Shown: positions 27,838-34,935 of the stretch, one piece after another
Numbering within the stretch: the first letter of the stretch is position 1
Layout of the letters: the number at the start of each line of letters is the position of its first letter
Source of the DNA: Grimontia sedimenti
Lineage (GTDB): Bacteria; Pseudomonadota; Gammaproteobacteria; Enterobacterales; Vibrionaceae
NCBI RefSeq assembly: GCF_011045095.1
Contig: NZ_JAALDL010000001.1
Location: 186,001-250,000 of the forward strand
Length of the DNA stretch: 64,000 bases
Direction: 5' to 3'
The notes under the pieces: model-generated
Database searches by the model: none
Seen by the model: the letters and a program-made list of their open reading frames with translations, nothing else
What the model was told of the DNA's origin: nothing
Program-made: the position numbers and the translations under genes

Positions 27838-29846
27838 TGTCTGAGTCCATCCAATTTTCTGTTTCTGAGCAGCAACAAGCCAAAGAGCAGCAATCTCTTG
27901 AGCGCTGGCAGGCGTTGAACAACGCTCATTTAGCCGCCTTGGTAGATTGGGCGCTCAAATTGCTGTCAGACGAAGACAACACCACATCGTTGGAGTCGGT
28001 TTCATCCATAAATGCTCGATTCCGCTCCGAAACTAAAGCGGGTAACCCGAGTTCAATCAATGTCTTGAACGATCAGTTTGGACTGAATGAAAGCGACCAG
28101 AGCGTATTGGCCTTGGTGATTGCTGCCGCCCTTGAACCATTGGTGGGAGAGCGTTGCGCGACACTTTCCGGCAACCACTCAAATCCATTTCCGAATGCGA
28201 TGCTTTGTGTATCACGGATTCCGGAATGTGACTGGAGCAGCTTTTCACCGCATTCCCCACTTCGTTATTGGTTGCTGGTGGAATGGCAGCCGTTAGGTTC
28301 TGGCGATGGAGTATTGAGTGCCGATGAGCGGGTGGTGAATTTTGCCCGCGGTCTGAGCTACATCGATGAACGTCTTTCCGTATTGCTTGAACCTGCCAAT
28401 GTGGAATCAGTCGTTTCTCTCATGCCATCCCAGCGCCAACAGTTGAATGCTGCATTAAATTACCTTTCTCAAAGCCAGCACTTCGAAGTGAATAATACGT
28501 CGACCGTGTTTGAGCTTTTTGGAGACGATGCCTTCGCTAAGCGCACAATGGCGGTCTCTATTTCGACCGAATTAAATATCGGTTTGCAACGTATTAATGC
28601 CGCTAACCTACCTTCCCGCGCGAACGATTTAGATGCGCTTGCAAGGCTCTGGCTGCGGGAAGCGAGCCTTTTACCCATGCTGCTATTGGTCGAAGAAGCG
28701 GACGATGCGCCAAAACAAAAGCTGGCAGCGCAGTTTGTCGCGAGATTGCGTGGATTGGTGTTGATTGATACAGGTCACGCTTCTGCAGCCCTTTCAAGTA
28801 GAAGCTTTCCGCTTGAAGTGAAACGCCCAACGGTGCAAGAGCAGGAGTCGATTTGGTCAGAGTTACTTCCGGTTGAAGACAAACAGCTCCCTGCAAGATT
28901 GGCCGAACAGTTTTCGATGAGCGAGCCAGACATTTTCCGATCCGCTTCAGTGGCCGCTGCCCAAAGTGGCTCAGATAGCGACTCAGAGTTTGAAAAAGCA
29001 CTTTGGAAAATCTGCCAACGTGGCGCGTCTACTGAGCTTTCGAAACTCGCCCAACGCATCGAGTGCAAAGCCAGTTGGGAGAATCTGGTGTTACCGGAAT
29101 CCCAAACGAAGATGTTGGAGCAGCTTGCTTCTCAGGTTGCTCTTCGCAGCCGTGTTTATCAGTCCTGGGGATTTCGTGAACGCATGAGCCGGGGCATGGG
29201 CATCAGCGCCATGTTCAGCGGTGAAAGCGGGACAGGGAAAACCATGGCAGCAGAGGTAATTGCCAATACCCTGAACCTCGATCTTTACCGTATCGATCTT
29301 GCCAGTGTGATCAGCAAATACATTGGCGAAAGCGAAAAGCAAATGCGCGCCTTATTTCAGGCGGCTGAGCGCTGTGGAGCCATCCTCTTCTTTGATGAAG
29401 CTGATGCACTGTTTGGCAAGCGAAGTGAGGTGAAAAACAGCAATGATAGATTCGCCAATATTGGCATCGATGACTTGCTGCAACGGATTGAAATGTTCAA
29501 CGGATTGGCGATTCTCGCCACCAATCTAAAATCCCAAATCGACAAAGCCTTTATGCGTCGTCTGCGCTTTGTGGTGGATTTCCCATTTCCTGCGCCAGCG
29601 GAAAGAGAGCGGATCTGGCGCTCTGTATTCCCGATCCAAACACCATTGGCTTCCGACGTTAACCCAACTCGGCTTGCTCGACTTAACCTCACAGGCGGCA
29701 GTATCCACAATGTTGCGTTGAATGGTGCGTTTCTCGCAGCGCAACACAATGAATCGGTGTCTATGCGCTGGCTGATGGAAGCAGCCGCGGCGGAGCTTCA
29801 AAAACTCGAACGTCCCATCAAAGCGGGGGATTTGAATTATGGCTGA
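27834..29846 (+). CDS. eCIS AAA+ ATPase (Pvc15/Afp15-like)
   Basis: This 670-residue protein has a C-terminal AAA+ module: Walker A GESGTGKT (463-470), Walker B AILFFDEADALF (516-527), an RSEVKNSNDRFANI segment (about 531-544) and an Arg-rich MRRLRF sensor (574-579). The N-terminal half (1-430) has a degenerate domain like those of other eCIS ATPases. In Afp/PVC the ATPase is needed to load toxin or assemble the particle. The ATG at 27834 overlaps the DUF4255 gene by 4 bp, and the stop overlaps the DUF4157 gene start by 8 bp, which fits a role with that neighbouring effector candidate. Confidence 0.9.
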   Translation: MMSESIQFSVSEQQQAKEQQSLERWQALNNAHLAALVDWALKLLSDEDNTTSLESVSSINARFRSETKAGNPSSINVLNDQFGLNESDQSVLALVIAAALEPLVGERCATLSGNHSNPFPNAMLCVSRIPECDWSSFSPHSPLRYWLLVEWQPLGSGDGVLSADERVVNFARGLSYIDERLSVLLEPANVESVVSLMPSQRQQLNAALNYLSQSQHFEVNNTSTVFELFGDDAFAKRTMAVSISTELNIGLQRINAANLPSRANDLDALARLWLREASLLPMLLLVEEADDAPKQKLAAQFVARLRGLVLIDTGHASAALSSRSFPLEVKRPTVQEQESIWSELLPVEDKQLPARLAEQFSMSEPDIFRSASVAAAQSGSDSDSEFEKALWKICQRGASTELSKLAQRIECKASWENLVLPESQTKMLEQLASQVALRSRVYQSWGFRERMSRGMGISAMFSGESGTGKTMAAEVIANTLNLDLYRIDLASVISKYIGESEKQMRALFQAAERCGAILFFDEADALFGKRSEVKNSNDRFANIGIDDLLQRIEMFNGLAILATNLKSQIDKAFMRRLRFVVDFPFPAPAERERIWRSVFPIQTPLASDVNPTRLARLNLTGGSIHNVALNGAFLAAQHNESVSMRWLMEAAAAELQKLERPIKAGDLNYG

Positions 29847-31377
29847 ATTCACTCCACTGACACCGCAGAAATCCAATGCCGAGAAAGCGGTCAATACTCC
29901 GCAAAACGGCTTTGTGATTCAGAAAAAATGCGGCTGTGGGAATGCTGCACCGACAGGAGGCACTTGTTCTACTTGCGCCGCTAAAGCAGCTGCGAACAGC
30001 CCAGTTTTGAAAAAACCTGCAGCCAGCTCGAGCACAACCCAGCCAGACGGTGCGATTCCGCAATCGTTAAGAGAGCGTGCGGAACAAACCTTCGGTACAA
30101 CGTTGCCGGATGTGAATTTTTATACCGGCGGCATGGCACAAAACTACGCCCGACAACTTCAGGCCAAGGCCTTTACTGCGGGTAACGACGTGTTTTTCGG
30201 CAACGGATTCTATCGTCCTGACACGCCAGAAGGCTTGCGTTTGATTGGGCATGAGTTGACGCATGTAGTGCAGCAGCGCCGTGGGCTCGCGTTCTCGAAA
30301 CTTCAGGGCGCGGGTGACACTTATGAGCAAGAGGCTGATCGGGGAGGTGATGCATTTGCTGTGGGTCAGCGCTTCAGTGTGTCGTCACCACAAGGCTCGA
30401 TCGGACGTTTCCCACAAAGGATGGGCGCGGCAGAGTCTGCGGAAGTCGTGGGCACTGAGAGCCCCAGCCATGGTTTGGATTTCATTGGTGAGATGTGGGA
30501 TCAGGATGAATTGATCAACACATTAGACAGCTTTCGTGACATGGAAAATGATGAGCGAAAACTTCTGTTAATTCCAGAGTCAGCTGTCGAGCGTTTCGGC
30601 AGCGCACCAACAGAAAATGCCCCGCCGGCCCAAGCAAAGCTTCTAGATTCTACCAGGGGAGGTTTTCCACAAAAAGCGCCAGTGATTCAAAGGGCAGTTG
30701 TCGCTGGATGCAATGTTCCCGCCATGACAGCCAGTCAAATAGGCGTGGCTGCCCATGTCCAAATTGGCGGTGCATGTGGGTTGTTGCATGCAGCAAACCC
30801 CGCATCGAATTGTTTGGGTGGAGGGCACCCGGGCTTTCAAATCCCCGGCTCGACCAGACCAGACATGGTAATTCAATATCCCTTTGGGCCCTTTATTGAT
30901 GAAGTCGGAGAAATCAAACCTGCTTCATGGCTTAACCCTAACAACAACCGACAGGCTGTTGCCGAGCAGCAACTCAATACCGATATCGCCAACTATCAAC
31001 GAATTATTGGTCCGGCGACATCCATGTGGTCTTTCGCTTTTCCACGAGTGACCTTTGTAGCAAATCCAACCCAGTGGATTCGAGTGTGGCCAGCGACGGG
31101 AGCCTCTGCCTCTAATGGTGTTCATTACTACAGCTGCTCTAACAAACCGCGAAGAAGACCAAGACCAGTGCCAATTACGGTTCCTCAACCAGTTCCTGTT
31201 GTTAACCCTAGACCCGTAACACCAAGAGTGCGTACGCCAGTGGTAACGCCAGAAGTTGTTGTGGGTGGCGCTGCTGCCGTTGGCATCGGTTATCTCATTT
31301 ACCGTGGCGTCAGGATGATCCCTTCACTGGCACCACCGTTGTGGCCAACCATTCCCGCCAACCTGGCCATTCCATAG
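29839..31377 (+). CDS. DUF4157 protein with PD-(D/E)xK-like C-terminal region, effector candidate
   Basis: This 512-residue protein has an N-terminal Cys cluster (Cys31, 33, 43, 46), which could bind zinc. The eCIS-core DUF4157 domain (about 72-180) follows, with motif HELTH (138-142) and a downstream EQEAD. Residues 290-430 form a separate domain with RPDMVI (Asp342) followed by EVGEIKP (Glu358, Lys360), the spacing and context of a PD-(D/E)xK nuclease-fold active site. The end is Pro/Arg-rich (435-470), then a hydrophobic segment (VVVGGAAAVGIGYLIYRGV). DUF4157 proteins are regularly cargo-associated in eCIS. Nuclease activity is inference from the motif. Confidence 0.75.
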   Translation: MAEFTPLTPQKSNAEKAVNTPQNGFVIQKKCGCGNAAPTGGTCSTCAAKAAANSPVLKKPAASSSTTQPDGAIPQSLRERAEQTFGTTLPDVNFYTGGMAQNYARQLQAKAFTAGNDVFFGNGFYRPDTPEGLRLIGHELTHVVQQRRGLAFSKLQGAGDTYEQEADRGGDAFAVGQRFSVSSPQGSIGRFPQRMGAAESAEVVGTESPSHGLDFIGEMWDQDELINTLDSFRDMENDERKLLLIPESAVERFGSAPTENAPPAQAKLLDSTRGGFPQKAPVIQRAVVAGCNVPAMTASQIGVAAHVQIGGACGLLHAANPASNCLGGGHPGFQIPGSTRPDMVIQYPFGPFIDEVGEIKPASWLNPNNNRQAVAEQQLNTDIANYQRIIGPATSMWSFAFPRVTFVANPTQWIRVWPATGASASNGVHYYSCSNKPRRRPRPVPITVPQPVPVVNPRPVTPRVRTPVVTPEVVVGGAAAVGIGYLIYRGVRMIPSLAPPLWPTIPANLAIP

Positions 31378-31385
31378 GAGGATGA

Positions 31386-31595
31386 ATGAAAATCACGATT
31401 AGATTCGATCACATCGACATCGCTGAAAACGCCTCCTATCGCGAAATTTATCGCGTGATGTCTGATGCCGTCCGGGAAAACTGGCCGGGTATGACATCCG
31501 TCTCATCAGAGCACCAAAGGCTGGCACAACAGCAAGCAGCGGCTTCAGCAGCAAGGCAATTATCCCGGACTATTGCAGCTAGGAGGGTGCGCTAA
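31386..31595 (+). CDS. Small unknown eCIS protein
   Basis: This 69-residue protein is not recognised. The N-terminal half (MKITIRFDHIDIAENASYRE) looks like a beta-hairpin plus helix; the C-terminal half is a Gln/Ala/Arg-rich helix. AGGAGG at 31376-31381 is close to the ATG, and an AGGAGGG site lies inside its end for the next gene, which starts at once after its stop. It could be a small structural piece, a chaperone or an immunity factor for the preceding effector candidate. The sequence does not decide. Confidence 0.65.
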   Translation: MKITIRFDHIDIAENASYREIYRVMSDAVRENWPGMTSVSSEHQRLAQQQAAASAARQLSRTIAARRVR

Positions 31596-32219
31596 ATGCT
31601 GTCTTCCCAACCTAACTACCTAAAAGCGGGAATTGTGCTGTTGGATCCACAAAGCACGGAGCCAATGAGTGCTATTCCTTTGCTGATTAATCCTGACTCA
31701 CTCAATACCCAGTTTGAGGTGAAATCGCCATCGACCTCTGAAGCCCGCAGTGAGCAACTTCGTCTGAATGGCCCGCCAAAAGAAACCATTACGTTTGACG
31801 CCATTCTCGATGCGACAGATGCCATGTCACGGGGAGACGAGGATGCAGTGAAATACGGAATAGGGCATTACATCGCTGCGCTTCGCAGCCTGATTTCACC
31901 AACCAAACGCCAGCTTTTAGACAATGACACGCTGGCGCGACAAGGCAAGCTCACCATTATTCCGATGACCCAACCTTTGCCTGTTTTCAGTTGGGGATTG
32001 CGCCGAAGAATGCCTGTGAAAGTCGGTAGTCTTTCTGTGGCAGAAGAGTTTTTCAGCGCGCAGTTAAATCCTATCCGCGCCAAAGCCAGCCTGTCACTGC
32101 AAGTGTTGTCGGTCGATGATTTAGGCTTTGACCATCCTGCTTCGTCGCTCTTCCTGCATTACCTTGATGGCATCGAGAAGCAAGCAGCGAAAGTCATCAA
32201 ACCAGCAGTAGATGGATGA
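31596..32219 (+). CDS. eCIS tube-adaptor protein (Pvc7/CIS-tube N-domain-like)
   Basis: This 207-residue protein resembles the N-terminal domain of Afp7/Pvc7, which joins the inner tube to the spike complex. It has MSAIPLLINPDSLNTQFEVK near residues 24-43, the typical phage-tail 'FNP' start, a PKETITFDAILDAT strand pair (about 60-73) and C-terminal LSLQVLSVDDLG. In Afp7/Pvc7 a LysM domain follows in the same protein; here the LysM-like part is a separate downstream gene (32235-32579). ATG follows the previous stop with no gap. Confidence 0.7.
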   Translation: MLSSQPNYLKAGIVLLDPQSTEPMSAIPLLINPDSLNTQFEVKSPSTSEARSEQLRLNGPPKETITFDAILDATDAMSRGDEDAVKYGIGHYIAALRSLISPTKRQLLDNDTLARQGKLTIIPMTQPLPVFSWGLRRRMPVKVGSLSVAEEFFSAQLNPIRAKASLSLQVLSVDDLGFDHPASSLFLHYLDGIEKQAAKVIKPAVDG

Positions 32220-32234
32220 TTAGGGGCGAATAGC

Positions 32235-32579
32235 ATGACTGATCTTACCCAGTACCTTCTCAGTAACACCGACGAAACCGCAGACTTTGCGCCAAGCAGT
32301 CGTTATGCGGGTGCGCCTTTAAAAGTGATGATGGACAGCAATGGCACTGAGAGAGTCTTTGTAAGCCGTCGTTTCGTTCCTCAACCCGCGGCGGAAGGCA
32401 CCGCTCCCATGCTTTTGGTTAGAGAAGGAGACAGGTTGGATTTGCTGGGGGCAGCGTACTACGCGGAGCCATCGCGTTGGTGGCACATTGCGGATGCCAA
32501 TCTTGAAGTTTATCCCGGTGATTTGGTGGCGACTCCGGGTCGGAAAATTGCCCTTTCTTCGGGCGATGGGGAAGGCTGA
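32235..32579 (+). CDS. LysM/gp53-like baseplate adaptor
   Basis: This 114-residue protein has a C-terminal LysM-like, gp53-type segment: LLVREGDRLDLLGAAYYAEP, SRWWHIADAN and YPGDLVATPGRKIAL (about 58-108). In contractile tails such modules link the tube end to the baseplate. The N-terminal 50 residues include SRYAGAPLKV, followed by a basic FVSRRFVPQP strand. It ends on the first base region of the next ATG (overlap of 1 bp at 32579). The family call rests on the LysM pattern and the position. Confidence 0.75.
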   Translation: MTDLTQYLLSNTDETADFAPSSRYAGAPLKVMMDSNGTERVFVSRRFVPQPAAEGTAPMLLVREGDRLDLLGAAYYAEPSRWWHIADANLEVYPGDLVATPGRKIALSSGDGEG

Positions 32580-33706
32580 TGTCTGATGTTGTCATGAGCC
32601 TTTACATTGGCCCTGTTGCGCCGGTTCCGGTTTCAAAAGCGGTTATTAACGCCTTTGTTTCCTGTGAAGTGCAATCCAAAACCGAGGGGCCTTCCGGTTT
32701 TCAGTTGGTGTTTGAAATCGACAATAATTCGCCGCTGCACACTATCTTTATGCTTGCCAGCAACAATCCCATCCCGTTGGTGCGCACCGTGATTACGGTG
32801 GAAATGCACGGCAAGCAAAGTGTGTTGATGGACGGTGTTATCACTCAACACAATGTCAGCCCGGCCAGCGCTCCGGGTGTATCTCGGATGACCATTACAG
32901 GGAAAGACCTGACTCATGTGCTCAGCTATCTCGATTTCAGCTTTATGCGCTTTCCCGCCATGCCCGATTTTGCCCGAATCAATTTGGTATTGGCGAAGTA
33001 TGCGTTCCTTGGGTTGGTCCCAAAAGTTATCCCGTCTGTGTTGATTGATGTACCAGTGCCGACAGACCGCATACCCACTCAGCAGGGAACCGATCTCGCC
33101 TATATCCAATCGTTGGCCGACCGCGTGGGGTATGTGTTTTACACAGAAACCACGGATACCGTGGGTGTGTCTGTCGCGTATTGGGGGCCGGATGTTCGCA
33201 TCGGGAAAGTACAGAAACCACTCAATGACGACTTGGATGCCAACCGTAATGTGACCTCGCTGTCTGGCTCCTATGACGCGCAGGAAGCCTACATTCCACT
33301 GATCACCATTCAGAATCCACAGACCAAAATGCCACTGACGATTCCAGTGCCAGATTTCAATCCACTCAATCCGCCACTGGGCTTGATTCGCCCCATCACT
33401 TTAAAGACCAAAAACATCTATGAAACCGCTAAATATTCGCCGGTTCAGGCGGCCATGATCGGCATGGCGAAAGCGGCACAGTCTGCGGTTCGCGTGTTGA
33501 AAATGACAGGCTCGTTGGACGTGCTGGCTTACGGTTCTTTGCTGATGGCTAGGCGCTTGGTGTATGTGCGAGGCTCTAGTCCAGCGTTCAATGGCATTCA
33601 CTATGTGGAATCTGTTACCACCACCTTTAAGGAAGGCGAATTGAAGCAGGATTTTCAATTGAGTAGGGACGGTTTGCTGTCGACCGTTAACAGGGTCTCC
33701 GCATGA
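32579..33706 (+). CDS. gp27-like spike hub (Pvc8/VgrG N-terminal half)
   Basis: This 375-residue protein of the phage late-control D/gp27 group would form the trimeric hub between tube and needle. The N-terminal beta-barrel region includes FVSCEVQSKTEGPSGFQLVF, and a second barrel contains the segment MTITGKDLTHVLSYLDFSF. C-terminally the hub ends before any OB-fold or needle sequence, which is encoded by the next gene. In Afp8/Pvc8 and VgrG the two are fused. The ATG at 32579 shares a base with the previous stop, and the stop overlaps the next ATG by 4 bp. Confidence 0.85.
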   Translation: MSDVVMSLYIGPVAPVPVSKAVINAFVSCEVQSKTEGPSGFQLVFEIDNNSPLHTIFMLASNNPIPLVRTVITVEMHGKQSVLMDGVITQHNVSPASAPGVSRMTITGKDLTHVLSYLDFSFMRFPAMPDFARINLVLAKYAFLGLVPKVIPSVLIDVPVPTDRIPTQQGTDLAYIQSLADRVGYVFYTETTDTVGVSVAYWGPDVRIGKVQKPLNDDLDANRNVTSLSGSYDAQEAYIPLITIQNPQTKMPLTIPVPDFNPLNPPLGLIRPITLKTKNIYETAKYSPVQAAMIGMAKAAQSAVRVLKMTGSLDVLAYGSLLMARRLVYVRGSSPAFNGIHYVESVTTTFKEGELKQDFQLSRDGLLSTVNRVSA

Positions 33707-34218
33707 CAACACCTCTTTACGGTAAATTCCGCGGCACCGTGGTCAACAATGTCGACCCAATGCAGCAAGGGCGGATCCTCGCCACGGTTCCCAGCGTGTC
33801 AGGCATGGTTCCCGGAAGCTGGTGTATGCCTTGCCTGCCTGTGTTGGGCTTGAGCTCAGGAATTTTCTCGGTCCCACCTATTGGTGCAGGCGTGTGGATA
33901 GAGTTTGAACAAGGGGACGTGGATTATCCCATCTGGACGGGATGTTTTGCAGGTTCGCCTTCGGATGTACCGACGCTGGCGAGAACCGCAGTGCCGCCCA
34001 TTTCTGCCATCACGCTGCAAACTATGGCGAAGAACGGCATCGTGATTTGCGATATCGGCGGGCCAATGGGCATGGGTGGTATCACGCTGCAAACAGCAAC
34101 AGGGGCAACGCTGTCAGTGACTGACGCGGGCATTTTCATCAACAACGGCAAAGGGGCGCAGATATCAATGGTGGGACCAACCGTGGATATCAATAACGGC
34201 GCGTTAACCATCACCTAA
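33703..34218 (+). CDS. gp5-like spike needle (baseplate protein V, OB fold)
   Basis: This 171-residue protein starts with an OB-fold, gpV/gp5-type domain (LYGKFRGTVVNNVDPMQQGR; then IGAGVWIEFEQGDVDYPIWTG, about 67-87). It ends in a Gly/Thr/Ile-rich repeat segment (ITLQTATGATLSVTDAG to DINNGALTIT, about 126-171), the type that forms the triple-stranded beta-helix needle. With the previous gene it makes a two-part VgrG-like spike. The 4-bp overlap (ATGA) suggests coupled synthesis. Confidence 0.88.
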   Translation: MTTPLYGKFRGTVVNNVDPMQQGRILATVPSVSGMVPGSWCMPCLPVLGLSSGIFSVPPIGAGVWIEFEQGDVDYPIWTGCFAGSPSDVPTLARTAVPPISAITLQTMAKNGIVICDIGGPMGMGGITLQTATGATLSVTDAGIFINNGKGAQISMVGPTVDINNGALTIT

Positions 34219-34231
34219 GAGGAATGCAGCA

Positions 34232-34555
34232 ATGCCAGGAGCGATTCTTCATGTTGGTGCCACAGTCACCTGCGCCCATGGTGGGCAGGCGACACCCACT
34301 GTGCCTAATCCAAGGGTGATGGTGTCTGGCCAACCTACTGTGCTGCAAACCTCACCTTATGCCGTCGCTGGTTGTGCTATGCCGCCGCCGAACGCTGGTA
34401 ATGGCCCTTGTGTGACGGGGCAGTGGTTGTCGGGTTCGGTGCGCGTTTTGTCATTGGGGCAGCCTTTCGCGTTGCAAACGGGGCAATCTGTTTGCGCACC
34501 CACTGGCACGCCTTTGCTCCCATCTGTGGTTCAACCGCGTGTACTGGCGACCTGA
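34232..34555 (+). CDS. PAAR-like spike tip protein
   Basis: This 107-residue protein consists of short Gly/Pro-punctuated beta repeats, with Cys14, His16 and later Cys residues (for example in VAGCAMPPP and QSVCAPTG) suited to bind a metal ion. It fits a PAAR-like conical tip that sharpens the needle. It follows the gp5-like gene after 13 bp and precedes gp25, where Pvc10-type PAAR genes are usually found. GAGGAATG precedes the ATG. Confidence 0.82.
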   Translation: MPGAILHVGATVTCAHGGQATPTVPNPRVMVSGQPTVLQTSPYAVAGCAMPPPNAGNGPCVTGQWLSGSVRVLSLGQPFALQTGQSVCAPTGTPLLPSVVQPRVLAT

Positions 34556-34569
34556 GGGAGTGAATCCTT

Positions 34570-34935
34570 ATGGCTTATCCCGATTTTCCTTATCGCATTG
34601 ATACCCAGGGCCGGACAGCGACCACGACGCGGCTGGATGTCATTCGCGATCGTATCGAGCAGGTGCTTTTCACTGAGCCAGGCGAGCGGGTGATGATGCC
34701 AACATTCGGCTGCGGGCTGAACCGCCTTCTTTTCGCGGGTGTCAGCGAAGCGGTTATTGAGAATACACGGAGTCTGGTGGCGACCTCGCTGCAAACCTGG
34801 ATGCAGGACGATATTGATCTTTCTGAGGTAGACGTCTATTTCGACAATGGCGCGCTTTTTATCAATGTTGCCTACATCGTTCTCCCTACCGGAGAGTCAC
34901 AACAGGCCACGTTTGAGCGGGAGGTGTCAGCATGA
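34570..34935 (+). CDS. gp25-like baseplate wedge protein
   Basis: This 121-residue protein of the GPW/gp25 family (Pvc9-like) is the inner wedge component that starts sheath assembly at the baseplate. The family motif is clear: TEPGERVMMPTFGCGLNRLLF (about 37-57), then INVAYIVLPTGESQQATFE near the end. It overlaps the next gene by 4 bp. The same family also occurs as TssE in T6SS, but the context places it in the eCIS. Confidence 0.92.
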   Translation: MAYPDFPYRIDTQGRTATTTRLDVIRDRIEQVLFTEPGERVMMPTFGCGLNRLLFAGVSEAVIENTRSLVATSLQTWMQDDIDLSEVDVYFDNGALFINVAYIVLPTGESQQATFEREVSA

